Source of the DNA: an uncultured Rivibacter sp.
Lineage (GTDB): Bacteria > Pseudomonadota > Gammaproteobacteria > Burkholderiales > Burkholderiaceae
Reading direction: 5' to 3'
Length of the DNA: 31,903 nucleotides
Assembly (NCBI GenBank): GCA_946481025.1
Contig: CAMLNA010000039.1
Coordinates: forward strand, 1-31,903
The position numbers were made by a program, and so were the translations under genes. Positions 1-8,131 of this stretch are shown piece by piece. Positions within the stretch are counted from its first letter, which is position 1, and the number at the start of each line of letters is the position of its first letter. The notes below the pieces were generated by a model, which worked only from the letters and a program-made list of their open reading frames with translations, searched no databases and was not told the DNA's origin.

Positions 1-621
1 GTCGACCTGAAGTCGGGCGGCTACCTCATCATCGACCAGACCGAGGCACTCACGACCATCGACGTGAACACCGGCGGCTATGTGGGCGCGCGCAACTTCG
101 ACGACACGATCTTCAAGACGAACCTCGAGGCGGCGCTCGCCATCGCGCGCCAGCTGCGGCTGCGCAACCTGGGCGGCATCATCATCATCGACTTCATCGA
201 CATGGTCCGCGAAGAGCACCAGGACGCGGTGCTGGCCGAGCTGCGCAAGCAGCTGGCGCGCGACCGGACGAAGATCACCGTGAGCGGCTTCACCCAGCTG
301 GGGCTGGTGGAGATGACCCGCAAGCGCACGCGCGAGTCGCTGGCTCACATGCTGTGCGAGGTATGCCCGGTGTGCGAGGGCAAGGGGCAGGTGAAGACGC
401 CGCGCAGCGTGTGCTACGACATCCTGCGCGAGATCCTTCGCGAGGCACGGCAGTTCAACCCGAAGGAGTTCCGCGTCGTCGCGTCGGCCGCGGTCGTGGA
501 AATGCTGCTCGACGAGGAGAGCCAGCACCTGGCGGGCCTGTCCGACTTCATCGGCAAGCCCATCTCGCTGCAGACCGAACCGTCGATGTCGCCGGAGCAG
601 TACGACATCGTTCTGATGTAG
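1..621 (+). CDS. rng: Ribonuclease G, C-terminal part (5' end outside window)
   Basis: The reading frame is open from the first base, and the visible 206 residues are the C-terminal part of an RNase E/G family endoribonuclease, which cuts single-stranded AU-rich RNA and matures the 5' end of 16S rRNA. Visible hallmarks are the DNase I-like catalytic segment with TIDVNTG (Asp near visible residue 21) and IIIDFIDM (second metal-binding Asp), followed by the CPVCEGKG zinc-link that joins protomers in this family. The protein ends soon after the zinc-link and a short small domain, without the long disordered RNase E scaffold, which favours RNase G over RNase E. The stop is TAG at 619-621. The next gene starts 37 bases later on the same strand but belongs to the polysaccharide locus. 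Confidence 0.95.
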   Translation, partial: VDLKSGGYLIIDQTEALTTIDVNTGGYVGARNFDDTIFKTNLEAALAIARQLRLRNLGGIIIIDFIDMVREEHQDAVLAELRKQLARDRTKITVSGFTQLGLVEMTRKRTRESLAHMLCEVCPVCEGKGQVKTPRSVCYDILREILREARQFNPKEFRVVASAAVVEMLLDEESQHLAGLSDFIGKPISLQTEPSMSPEQYDIVLM

Positions 622-657
622 TAGCCTTCGCGCCCGGCTCGACTTGGCATCCCTTGA

Positions 658-1593
658 ATGAGACACCTCCAGAACTTTGCGGCCCGGGAGTGGCTGGAAC
701 TGCTGCCGCTGCAGCATGCGCTCAAGCAGCTTCGCAACGACGTGTGGCTTGCCGCCTATGAGCGCAGGCAGCCCGGGGAGCTGCAGGCGTTCCTGCAGCG
801 GGTGCGCACGCTCGAGCACCGGAACGTGCTGATCTCGGTGGCCTTCGAGCAGCCATGGGTGCTCGGCTGGCAGCTGCGCATGGCGCGGCGGCACATTTCC
901 GACGCGACCGTGCTGGTGCTCGACAACTCGCGCCAGCCGCAGGCCAGGCAGGAGATCGAGCGTGTCTGTCGGGAGCAGGACGTGCCCTATCTCGGCCTGC
1001 CGCCCAATTCGACCCGCCACGTCAACCGTTCGCATGGCATGGCGATGGCCTGGATCTACCGCAACGTGGTGCAGCGGATCAAGCCGCGCCTGTTCGGCTT
1101 CATCGACCACGACCTGATCCCGCTCGTGCAGATGAGCATGGCCGAGCGCCTGTCAGGGCAGCCCTGCTTCGGCATGCCGGTCGAAAGCCGGTGGGCCTGG
1201 CAGCTCTGGGCCGGCTACTGCATGTTCGACCACCAGGCGGTGGCCGACCTGCCGCTGAACTTCCTCTACGACTTCTCGAATGGCCTCGACACCGGCGGGC
1301 GCAACTGGCGCAGCCTCTACAGCAGGCTGGACAAGCAGCGCCTGCGCTTCGCGATCAGCGAGATGAAGGAAGTCTGCGATCCCGTGACGGGCGAGAAGGC
1401 GGCGCTGCAGATCGTGGACGAACGCTGGCTCCACATCGGCGGCATCAGCTACAACGACAACTTCAATTCGAAGGAACAGCTCTGCCGCCGCCTGGCGGGA
1501 GCCTTCGATGAAGGGCTCGACTGGGAGCAGGTCCGCGAAAGGGGCCGTGCCAGGCGCGAGAGCGATGAGCCGGCCGGAGCGTCGTCGCGATGA
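658..1593 (+). CDS. Glycosyltransferase-like protein of the LPS locus
   Basis: A 311-residue cytoplasmic-type protein with no signal peptide or membrane helix. The middle part looks like a GT-A fold: the segment VLVLDNSRQPQARQEIERVC resembles the nucleotide-sugar half of family 2-like enzymes, and FIDHDLIPL near residue 149 could supply the acidic DxD metal-binding motif as DHD. I do not recognise a characterised family, so donor and acceptor are unknown. Its stop overlaps the start of the next gene as ATGA (1590-1593), so the two are probably translated together and act in the same LPS/oligosaccharide pathway. No strong Shine-Dalgarno precedes ATG 658; a later start is possible, but the N-terminal sequence looks protein-like. 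Confidence 0.75.
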   Translation: MRHLQNFAAREWLELLPLQHALKQLRNDVWLAAYERRQPGELQAFLQRVRTLEHRNVLISVAFEQPWVLGWQLRMARRHISDATVLVLDNSRQPQARQEIERVCREQDVPYLGLPPNSTRHVNRSHGMAMAWIYRNVVQRIKPRLFGFIDHDLIPLVQMSMAERLSGQPCFGMPVESRWAWQLWAGYCMFDHQAVADLPLNFLYDFSNGLDTGGRNWRSLYSRLDKQRLRFAISEMKEVCDPVTGEKAALQIVDERWLHIGGISYNDNFNSKEQLCRRLAGAFDEGLDWEQVRERGRARRESDEPAGASSR

Positions 1594-2714
1594 CGCGCAA
1601 GAGCCCGCCGGACGGACGCTCGGAGTTCCAACGCATCCTCGTCATCTGCACGCGCCAGATCGGCGACGTGCTGCTGACCACTCCGCTCATCCATGCGGCA
1701 AAGCGGCGCTGGCCCGGCGCGGCGATCGACGTGCTTGGCTTCGCAGGCACCCTGGGCATGCTCAAGGGGAATCCGGACGTTCACCAGCTGGTCGAGGTCC
1801 CGCCAGGCAGCGGCTGGCTGCAGTCGATCTCACTGATTCGCAGGCTGTGGCGGCGCTATGACCTCGCGCTCGTGGCGCAATCCAGTGATCGCGCACACCT
1901 GTATGGATGGGTGGCCGCCAAGGTCCGCAGCGGACAGGTACCCGACGAGCCGCGCGCCTGGTGGAAGCGCGCGCTGCTGGATCACGCCGTGCCCCTGGGC
2001 GTGAACCATTCGCACGTCGTGATCGAGAAGATGCGAATGCTCTCGCCCTGGGTCGACCTCGCCGACGCGCAGGTCGTGCCGCCCTCGGGGCGCGACCTGC
2101 CTGCGCACCTGACGGAGCAGTTGCACGGGCCCTATGTGGTCATGCAGGTGCCTTCGCTGGTCCGCTACAAGCAGTGGCCTGCCGGCCACTTCGCCGAAGT
2201 GGCGCGGGCGCTGGTGAAAGACGGCTTTCAGGTCTTGCTGAGCGGCGGTCCTTCCGAGGCGGACCGTGCGATCGTCAACGAAGTGGTGCACATGGCGGCG
2301 CTGCCGGCCCCTGGGCTGCTGCCGGTGGCCGGATTGCTGGACCTCAACCAGCTGACCACCCTGCTTCAGGGCGCGCGCCTGTACATCGGCCCGGACACTT
2401 CGGTGACGCACCTGGCGGCGGCCTGCGACATACCGGTGGTCGCGCTGTTCGGCCCCATCGACCCGCGGCTCTGGGGGCCGTGGCCCGGGCGGTTGCCGCT
2501 TCAGATCCCGTATGTGCAGCGGGCCTTGTTGCAGCGCAGCGGCAAGGTCATCCTGCTGCAGGGCACGCCTTCCTGCGTGCCCTGCAACCAGGCAGGCTGC
2601 GACAGGCACAACGCCAGTCGCAGCGAGTGCCTGGAAACCATGGGCCCCGAGCGGGTCATCGAGCAGGCGCGGGCAGCGCTGGGCATGTCTTCGTCCGGCG
2701 GTGCCGCAGGTTGA
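1590..2714 (+). CDS. Glycosyltransferase family 9 (heptosyltransferase-type)
   Basis: A 374-residue GT-B enzyme of family 9, the group of ADP-heptose:LPS heptosyltransferases (WaaC/WaaF/WaaQ) that build the inner LPS core at the cytoplasmic face. The N-terminal domain begins with RILVICTRQIGDVLLTTPLI, the typical family opening. The C-terminal donor-binding domain shows YIGPDTSVTHLAAA near residues 264-277 and VALFGPIDPRLWGPWP, both classic. A cysteine cluster CVPCNQAGC near residues 327-337 is common in GT9 proteins. It overlaps the preceding gene by four bases (ATGA). The gene converges on the minus-strand operon with only nine bases between stop codons. Which heptose is transferred cannot be read from sequence. 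Confidence 0.9.
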   Translation: MTRKSPPDGRSEFQRILVICTRQIGDVLLTTPLIHAAKRRWPGAAIDVLGFAGTLGMLKGNPDVHQLVEVPPGSGWLQSISLIRRLWRRYDLALVAQSSDRAHLYGWVAAKVRSGQVPDEPRAWWKRALLDHAVPLGVNHSHVVIEKMRMLSPWVDLADAQVVPPSGRDLPAHLTEQLHGPYVVMQVPSLVRYKQWPAGHFAEVARALVKDGFQVLLSGGPSEADRAIVNEVVHMAALPAPGLLPVAGLLDLNQLTTLLQGARLYIGPDTSVTHLAAACDIPVVALFGPIDPRLWGPWPGRLPLQIPYVQRALLQRSGKVILLQGTPSCVPCNQAGCDRHNASRSECLETMGPERVIEQARAALGMSSSGGAAG

Positions 2715-2723
2715 CCAGGAGGC

Positions 2724-3716
2724 TCACCGGCCTTCGCCGTGGCGCAGGCGCTTGAACGACGACTGCATCGCGCGGATGCGGGCTGCCAGCGCCGGCATGC
2801 TGAGGTAGGCGAACTTGCGCAGGCGCCAGCCCAGGGCCAGGTCCGGGAATTGGCCCACCGCAGCCCATCGGCCGGCCGGCCCGGGGGCCGCCAGCAATGC
2901 CTCGATGAAGCGCTCGCGCTGGTACTCGCGATGGATCACGCGTCCCACGAACTCTTCATGGCCGGCGGTGCGGGCATCCTTGAGCCATTGCTGGTGCAGC
3001 GCGACGTGGATCCCGTTCAGCCTGCGCATCCAGGCCAGGAACTGCTCGGCGGAGAAGTGGCGCATGCGATCCGAAACGCCGCCGCGGCGGTAGCGCACCA
3101 GCGGCTCGTCGATGGTGCAGGCGCCACCGCCCAACAGCGCGCGCAGGACATTGACCTGGTCTTCGTACGACACCTTGGGTCCCAGCGGGCCGAAGCGGTC
3201 GAACATGCGGCGCGTGAACGCATGGCCGGCACCCACGATGTAGGGCCGCCGGCGCGCCCAGTCGTCGAGCGAGCGCCATTGCGCGAGGTCATCGACCTCG
3301 AGAACGCCCTGGTCGACGCCGTCCTGGTCCATGTCGACCAGGTGGCTGGCGATCAGGTCGAGCCGCTGGTGTGAGGCATCCCAGGCGGCTGCCACCCGGG
3401 CCACGCGCTGCGGCAGGGACTGGTCGTCGCCGGCCATCATCACGATGAGCTCGCCTCGCGCCGCGCGGACGACCTCGTTGATGTGCTCGCCGATGCCCAG
3501 GTTGCGCGCATTGCGCCGCACGATGACCTGGTGAGGGCCGCGATAGGCGGCCGCGAGCGCCTGCATCTGCTCGTGGGTCGTGTCCGGCGAGGCATCGTCC
3601 GACAGCAGCACCTCGACCGGTTCGCAGACCTGGCCGAGGGCGCTTTGCACTGCGGCGTCGATGAAGGCGGCCTGCCGGTAGGCCAGCACCGCCAGCGTGA
3701 TGCGCGGCGCCGTCAT
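2724..3716 (-). CDS. Glycosyltransferase family 2
   Basis: A 330-residue GT2 enzyme, probably adding one sugar of an O-chain or core oligosaccharide in the cytoplasm. It opens [20 protein letters not shown], followed by [12 protein letters not shown] (nucleotide binding) and [11 protein letters not shown] (DxD-type metal site). The sequence around [13 protein letters not shown] resembles the ED catalytic-base motif of GT2. The frame is open further upstream, but ATG 3716 gives the correct family N-terminus and overlaps the aminotransferase stop as ATGA (3713-3716), so I chose it. It is the last gene of the msbA-led minus-strand block; I see no terminator hairpin after it. Confidence 0.9.
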   Translation of the reverse strand: MTAPRITLAVLAYRQAAFIDAAVQSALGQVCEPVEVLLSDDASPDTTHEQMQALAAAYRGPHQVIVRRNARNLGIGEHINEVVRAARGELIVMMAGDDQSLPQRVARVAAAWDASHQRLDLIASHLVDMDQDGVDQGVLEVDDLAQWRSLDDWARRRPYIVGAGHAFTRRMFDRFGPLGPKVSYEDQVNVLRALLGGGACTIDEPLVRYRRGGVSDRMRHFSAEQFLAWMRRLNGIHVALHQQWLKDARTAGHEEFVGRVIHREYQRERFIEALLAAPGPAGRWAAVGQFPDLALGWRLRKFAYLSMPALAARIRAMQSSFKRLRHGEGR

Positions 3717-4825
3717 GCCGGCCTGCCCGTGCGCGGCCCGACGACCTGTGCCAGCGCTTCGATGACCGTGTCGATCTCCTGCGGCGCATGGACCGGGCTG
3801 ATCGGAAGGCTCAGGATGCGGTCCTGGAGGTGGTCGCTCACCGGCAGCGGCGGCCAGGGCTGGCCGGCAAACGCCGGCTGGCGATGGCATGCGATCGGGT
3901 AGTGGATCATCGTCCCGATGCCGCGCTCGGCCAGCGCCTGCTGGACGCGCGCGCGGTCGTCGACCTGCACCACGAACAGGTGCCACACCGGCTCGCACCC
4001 GGCCGCGGTGGCCGGCAGCTCGACCGCCACGTCGGCCAGTCCTGCGAGATATCGCGCGGCGATGCGGCCGCGGGCGGCGTTTTCGGCATCGAGGGCCGGC
4101 AGCTTCGCGCGCAGCATGGCGGCCTGCAGCTCGTCCAGGCGCGAATTCACGCCGATGACTTCGTGGCGGTACTTTTCTCGCGAGCCGTAGTTGCGCAGGG
4201 TGCGGATGCGCTGCGCGAGCTCGTCATCGTTGGTGGTGACCGCGCCGCCGTCGCCCAGCGCGCCGAGGTTCTTGCCGGGGTAGAAGCTGAAACCCGCAGC
4301 CACGCCCAGCCCGCCGACCCGGGTGCCACCGTACCGTGCGCCATGCGCCTGGGCGGCATCTTCGATGACGTGCAGCTTGTGCCGGCCTGCGAAGGACGAA
4401 ATGGCGTCCATCTCGGCCGGCTGTCCGTACAGATGGACCGGCATGACGGCGCGCGTACGGGGCGTCAGTGCCGCCTGCAGGCGATCGGGATCGAGGTTGC
4501 CGGTGCCGGGGCGCGGATCCACCGGCACGGGGCGCGCACCCACCTGGCAGACGGCCAGCCAGGTGGCGATGAAGGTGTTGGCCGGCACGATGACTTCGTC
4601 GCCGGGGCCGATGTCCAGGGCGCGCAGGATCAGCACCAGCGCGTCGAGTCCGTTGGCAACGCCGATGCAATGGCGCACCCCGCAGTAGCTTGCGAACTCG
4701 GTTTCGAAGGCGGCGGTTTCCTCGCCCAGGATGTACCAGCCCGAGCGCAGCACGCGCAGTTGCGCTGCCTGGAGCGCGGCCTCATGCGGCGCGTTGACGC
4801 GGCGCAGGTTCAGGAATTCGATCAT
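3713..4825 (-). CDS. DegT/DnrJ/EryC1/StrS sugar aminotransferase (FdtB/QdtB-like)
   Basis: A 370-residue PLP enzyme of the sugar aminotransferase family. It most likely converts dTDP-3-keto-6-deoxyhexose to the 3-amino sugar with glutamate as donor. Key parts seen: [42 protein letters not shown], the PLP-binding [12 protein letters not shown], and [17 protein letters not shown] with the Schiff-base lysine near residue 185. Full length for the family. FdtA/QdtA-like and FdtC/QdtC-like genes lie in the same operon, so the three steps of dTDP-Fuc3NAc or dTDP-Qui3NAc synthesis are encoded together. Sequence alone does not tell the galacto from the gluco product. Starts at ATG 4825, 12 bases after the upstream fusion gene. 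Confidence 0.93.
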   Translation of the reverse strand: MIEFLNLRRVNAPHEAALQAAQLRVLRSGWYILGEETAAFETEFASYCGVRHCIGVANGLDALVLILRALDIGPGDEVIVPANTFIATWLAVCQVGARPVPVDPRPGTGNLDPDRLQAALTPRTRAVMPVHLYGQPAEMDAISSFAGRHKLHVIEDAAQAHGARYGGTRVGGLGVAAGFSFYPGKNLGALGDGGAVTTNDDELAQRIRTLRNYGSREKYRHEVIGVNSRLDELQAAMLRAKLPALDAENAARGRIAARYLAGLADVAVELPATAAGCEPVWHLFVVQVDDRARVQQALAERGIGTMIHYPIACHRQPAFAGQPWPPLPVSDHLQDRILSLPISPVHAPQEIDTVIEALAQVVGPRTGRPA

Positions 4826-4837
4826 TTGTCCGGCACC

Positions 4838-6340
4838 TTAGCGCAGGCCCATCTTGGCGGGCAGTTTGCGGAGCGAGTTCTTCCACTTGGCCATGCGTTG
4901 GGCAGTCGTGCGGCGGCGAACCGGCGGCGGATCGAAGACCTGCTGCAGCGACAGGCGCTGCTCGAAGCGCGCGATGGCCGCTTGTGCACGTGCCACGTCC
5001 GCCGCCGACCATTCGGTCGCATACGTGCCCAGCGCCTGCTTCAAGCGCGCCATCTCCTTGATCGCCATGTCGATCTCCCGGCGAACCAGCGTGTCCGCAA
5101 ACTGGTGTTCCTGGAGCAGCTGCGCGAGCCGCAGCTGGGTGTACGGCCAGTCGAACCTGCCGGGGCTCATGCGCTTCGTGACGGCATCGGGGTTGTCCTG
5201 GCGATAGAGGAACTTGCCGCCGCTGAAGACCACCTTGTTGCATTGCAGGAAAAAGCGCCGAACCGAGTATTCGTCGCTGTTGAGCCCGAATTCCTCGAAG
5301 CCGAGCCGACGCACCAGCTGGGCGTTCCACAGCGCGTTGCCGGGGATGGACCAGTCCAGCGACCGTTCACACGCTTCGCGTCCGGAAAGCTCGACGCCAG
5401 CATGCCCGTTGAGCCCCGCGAGGGAGCGGTTCCGGGCGGGGTCCGCATGGTGGTGGAGCACCACCTCCGGAATGACCGCATCCGCATGGGTCTGCAGTGC
5501 GCGTGCATGCATGCTCGCCAACCAGTCGGGTGAAAACAGGTCGTCCTGCGACGAGTAGACGAAAAAGCTGCCGGTCATCGCGCCGAGCGCGTGGTTGATT
5601 GCCTTGGGGGCCGAACCGAGGTTGGAGGGTGTCGTGACGACCCGGATCCGCGAATCCAGGCTGGCGTAGCGCTGCAGGATCTGCGCACTGCCGTCGGTGG
5701 AGGCGTCGTCGACGCAGATGACTTCGAAGTCATCGAAGGTCTGACCCAGCACGGAGTCGAGCGTCTCGGACAGGCGGGCGGCGCCGTTGTGGACCGGAAT
5801 GAAGACGCTGATGCGCGAGCCGATGCCGGGTTCACGAGAGGCCTCGGCCGAGGGCGACGGAGTCTTTTGCAGCACCGTCACCAGGTGCGGCCCCTGCCAC
5901 CTTTGCATGCAGACCTTGAATGCGCCGGTGAACCCGTAGATCGCCGCCCACCGGCTCTTGTCGTCGAAGTAGAGCGGAAAGGTTTCTTCCGTGATGATGT
6001 TCACGTGCGTGGGGTCGCGGAAGGCGACGCCGTGCGGATAGGCGGGGGTATGCGAATAGAACAACCCACCTGGCTTGAGCACCCGGTGCGCCTCGTTCAT
6101 CAGCTCGACGAACGGATGCCGCCGCTGCGGCGTATAGATGACCCTCGGCAGGTGCTCGATGAAGTCGAAGGCGGTGACGTAGTCGAAGCTCTCGTCGTCG
6201 AACGGAATGGGCTCGACCACGAGGTCGGCGCTGCGGATGTTGCCGGCCAGGTTGCTGCGGACGTCCACACCGCACAGTTCGTCGGCGAAGAAGGGGTTGT
6301 GCGGGACGTCGCCGCACCCCAGGTCGAGCGCCCTGGTCAT
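4838..6340 (-). CDS. Methyltransferase-glycosyltransferase (GT2) fusion protein
   Basis: A 500-residue two-domain protein. Residues 1 to about 165 are a class I SAM-dependent methyltransferase: ALDLGCGDVPHNPF is the SAM-binding motif I, FDDESFDYVTAFDFIEHLPR the motif II region, and EAHRVLKPGGLFYSHTPAYP motif III. After a short linker, residues from about 177 form a GT2 domain: ISVFIPVHNGAARLSETLDS, EVICVDDASTDGS, and VYSSQDDLFSPDW with the acidic site. The C-terminal 80 residues are charged and helical-looking with a basic tail. One chain could thus add and methylate a sugar, for example capping an O-antigen; this is inference. It starts inside the ATGA overlap with the ketoisomerase gene (6337-6340). 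There is no sign of a frameshift between the domains. Confidence 0.88.
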   Translation of the reverse strand: MTRALDLGCGDVPHNPFFADELCGVDVRSNLAGNIRSADLVVEPIPFDDESFDYVTAFDFIEHLPRVIYTPQRRHPFVELMNEAHRVLKPGGLFYSHTPAYPHGVAFRDPTHVNIITEETFPLYFDDKSRWAAIYGFTGAFKVCMQRWQGPHLVTVLQKTPSPSAEASREPGIGSRISVFIPVHNGAARLSETLDSVLGQTFDDFEVICVDDASTDGSAQILQRYASLDSRIRVVTTPSNLGSAPKAINHALGAMTGSFFVYSSQDDLFSPDWLASMHARALQTHADAVIPEVVLHHHADPARNRSLAGLNGHAGVELSGREACERSLDWSIPGNALWNAQLVRRLGFEEFGLNSDEYSVRRFFLQCNKVVFSGGKFLYRQDNPDAVTKRMSPGRFDWPYTQLRLAQLLQEHQFADTLVRREIDMAIKEMARLKQALGTYATEWSAADVARAQAAIARFEQRLSLQQVFDPPPVRRRTTAQRMAKWKNSLRKLPAKMGLR

Positions 6341-6750
6341 GGGGCGGACCTCAGTGCCTGCGTGAACTCGCCGTAGTCACGGTAGTAGTCGGCTTCGTCA
6401 TACAGGTTGGAGGCCAGCACCATGCACACCGAGCCGGACGAGAAGTTGTCGAGCTCGCGCCAGATCATGGGGCAGACGTACAGGCCGTAGTAGGAGCGGT
6501 TGAGATGGAAGCGCTGTTTGGCGCGCCCGTCATCGAGCACGACATCGAAACTGCCGGACATCGCGACGATCAGCTGGTGCAGCGCCTTGTGCGCATGCCC
6601 GCCGCGCTCGGATCCGCCCGGCACGTCGTAGAGGTAGTAGACGCGCTGGAGATCGAACGGCACGTGCCTGCGGCCCTCGATGAACGTCAGGTTGCCTCGC
6701 GGGTCGCTGATCTTCGGCAGGTCGACGATGCGACAAAGCTCAAGTGTCAT
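6337..6750 (-). CDS. dTDP-4-keto-6-deoxyglucose 3,4-ketoisomerase (FdtA/QdtA-like, WxcM cupin)
   Basis: A 137-residue cupin-fold sugar 3,4-ketoisomerase. It moves the keto group of dTDP-4-keto-6-deoxyglucose from C4 to C3, the step before amination by the FdtB/QdtB-like enzyme in the same operon. Visible signatures: DPRGNLTFIEG, RGGHAHK with the catalytic histidine pair (about residues 52 and 54), YYGLYVCPMIWRELDNFSSG, and the family ending YDEADYYRDYGEF. The frame extends upstream, but ATG 6750 gives the normal family start and length, overlapping the acetyltransferase gene by 11 bases. Whether the product is galacto (FdtA) or gluco (QdtA) is set by few residues and is not decided here. Confidence 0.92.
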   Translation of the reverse strand: MTLELCRIVDLPKISDPRGNLTFIEGRRHVPFDLQRVYYLYDVPGGSERGGHAHKALHQLIVAMSGSFDVVLDDGRAKQRFHLNRSYYGLYVCPMIWRELDNFSSGSVCMVLASNLYDEADYYRDYGEFTQALRSAP

Positions 6751-7240
6751 GGGTGTTCCCCGAAGCGACGTCGATGGACCGAGTGATGCGTGCCGGGTTG
6801 CCGACGACGGTTGCTCCGTCAGGCACGTCGCGCGTGACGACGGCGCCGGCACCCACGGTGGCACCGGCGCCGATGCGTATGCCCGGCAGCAGCACGGCGC
6901 CGGCACCGATCGAGGCATCGCGGCCCACGGTCGTGCGTTCGAGTTCGAAGCCGCGGTTTCCGCTGCGCGGGTGGCGGTCGTTGGTGAAGCTCACATTCGG
7001 CCCCACGAACACGCCGTCCTCCAGCGTCACGCCGTCCCAGAGCTGCACTCCGCTCTTGACGGTGACGCGGTCGCCGACCGTGACGTCGCCTTCGATCAGG
7101 CAGTGCGAGCAGATGTTGCAGTCCCGACCGATGCGAGCGCCAGCCAGCACGACGACGTACTGCCAGATCCGCGTACCGCTGCCGATGGTGGCAGTCTGGA
7201 CGTCAGACGACGGGTGGACGAAGTATGAGGGGCTGCTCAT
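6740..7240 (-). CDS. Hexapeptide-repeat N-acetyltransferase (FdtC/QdtC-like)
   Basis: A 166-residue left-handed beta-helix acyltransferase, predicted to N-acetylate dTDP-3-amino-3,6-dideoxyhexose using acetyl-CoA, giving dTDP-Fuc3NAc or dTDP-Qui3NAc. Imperfect hexapeptide repeats run through almost the whole chain (ARIGRDCNI, GDVTVGDRVTV, LEDGVFVGPN, TVGRDASIGAG, RIGAGATVGAG). SFTNDRHPRSG is the loop with the catalytic-type histidine typical of this group, and the chain ends near VVGNPARI. ATG 7240 gives the usual MSSPSYFVHPSSDV-type start. It overlaps the ketoisomerase gene by 11 bases, and the pathway link supports the specific call. Confidence 0.92.
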   Translation of the reverse strand: MSSPSYFVHPSSDVQTATIGSGTRIWQYVVVLAGARIGRDCNICSHCLIEGDVTVGDRVTVKSGVQLWDGVTLEDGVFVGPNVSFTNDRHPRSGNRGFELERTTVGRDASIGAGAVLLPGIRIGAGATVGAGAVVTRDVPDGATVVGNPARITRSIDVASGNTHDT

Positions 7241-7294
7241 ATGCGTTGGCGAAACTGGTTTTGATCGTCGCGACCATTGACGACTTCGTGCCGG

Positions 7295-8113
7295 TCACAG
7301 GTACTGGACGTCGGTCCAGCGCCCGTCGGTGCGCTGCATGTGCATGGCGAAGCCGTGCGCCTTGCGCTCGGACTCGACCCACAGACGGGCCGACCGCACC
7401 CGATCCCGCTTGAAGCGCTTGCGCTCGAACCAGTTCATGCCGAGCTTGCGATAGAAGTGCTGCCGGTCGCCGAGGTCATGCTGGCCGGTTTCGAGCTTGA
7501 TGGCCTTTTGCGTGATGGAGCCGAAGTGGTGCAGCAATGCGTCACCCACGGTGCCGACCGGCACGCGGCTGCGCAGGCAGCGGACGAGGAACTCGACGTC
7601 TTCGCGGCCACCCAGCTGGCGATCGGTGTCCGGGAAACCGATCGTTTCGAACACCTTGCGCCGCACTGCGAAACACACGCCGTGGAACCAGCCTCGGCGC
7701 AGCGTCCCCCGCATCGCCTGCCTGAACGCCGACTGGTGCTGTGCGAAGTCGTAGTCCAGCGCGCCTTCGGCCAGCGCGGGGCTCACGACGTCCAGGCCGT
7801 GGCGCTCGGCGGCGGCCAGCATGTCTTCCATGCCGTGGTCGCACACGATCACGTCGTTGTTGAGCAGCACGGTCCAGTCGCTGTCGTCGCGCAAGGCGCC
7901 CTGGGTCCAGGCGCCGCCGCAGCCGAGGTTGACCCGGTTGCGGATCGACGGGACGTCCGGCCTCGATGCCAGCCAGTTCGGGGTGTCGTCGGTGCTGCCG
8001 TTGTCGATCACGAGCAAGGAATCCGCCGGGGTGCCGCCCTGGATCAGGCTTTCCACGCATTGGCGGGTGAAGGCGAGCTGGTTGAGCACTGGAATGACGA
8101 CGGTGTACCCCAT
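7295..8113 (-). CDS. Glycosyltransferase family 2 (rhamnosyltransferase-type)
   Basis: A 272-residue GT2 enzyme beginning YTVVIPVLNQLAFTRQCVES. It has VIDNGSTDDTPNW for nucleotide binding, WTVLLNNDVIV as the DxD-like metal site, and FHGVCFAVRRKVFETIGFPD plus GGREDVEFLVRCL around the catalytic acid. These resemble rhamnosyl- and related transferases of O-antigen loci; donor unknown. ATG 8113 has AAAGG seven bases upstream. It lies 18 bases after msbA and 54 bases before the acetyltransferase gene, all on the minus strand, so it is probably part of the msbA-led operon. Confidence 0.9.
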   Translation of the reverse strand: MGYTVVIPVLNQLAFTRQCVESLIQGGTPADSLLVIDNGSTDDTPNWLASRPDVPSIRNRVNLGCGGAWTQGALRDDSDWTVLLNNDVIVCDHGMEDMLAAAERHGLDVVSPALAEGALDYDFAQHQSAFRQAMRGTLRRGWFHGVCFAVRRKVFETIGFPDTDRQLGGREDVEFLVRCLRSRVPVGTVGDALLHHFGSITQKAIKLETGQHDLGDRQHFYRKLGMNWFERKRFKRDRVRSARLWVESERKAHGFAMHMQRTDGRWTDVQYL

Positions 8114-8131
8114 GGTTGCCTTTCGCCCGGG

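Noticed and set aside
3788..5533. A 581-codon plus-strand frame antisense to the aminotransferase and fusion gene
   Set aside because: Biased composition and no domain; the minus-strand genes are clear.
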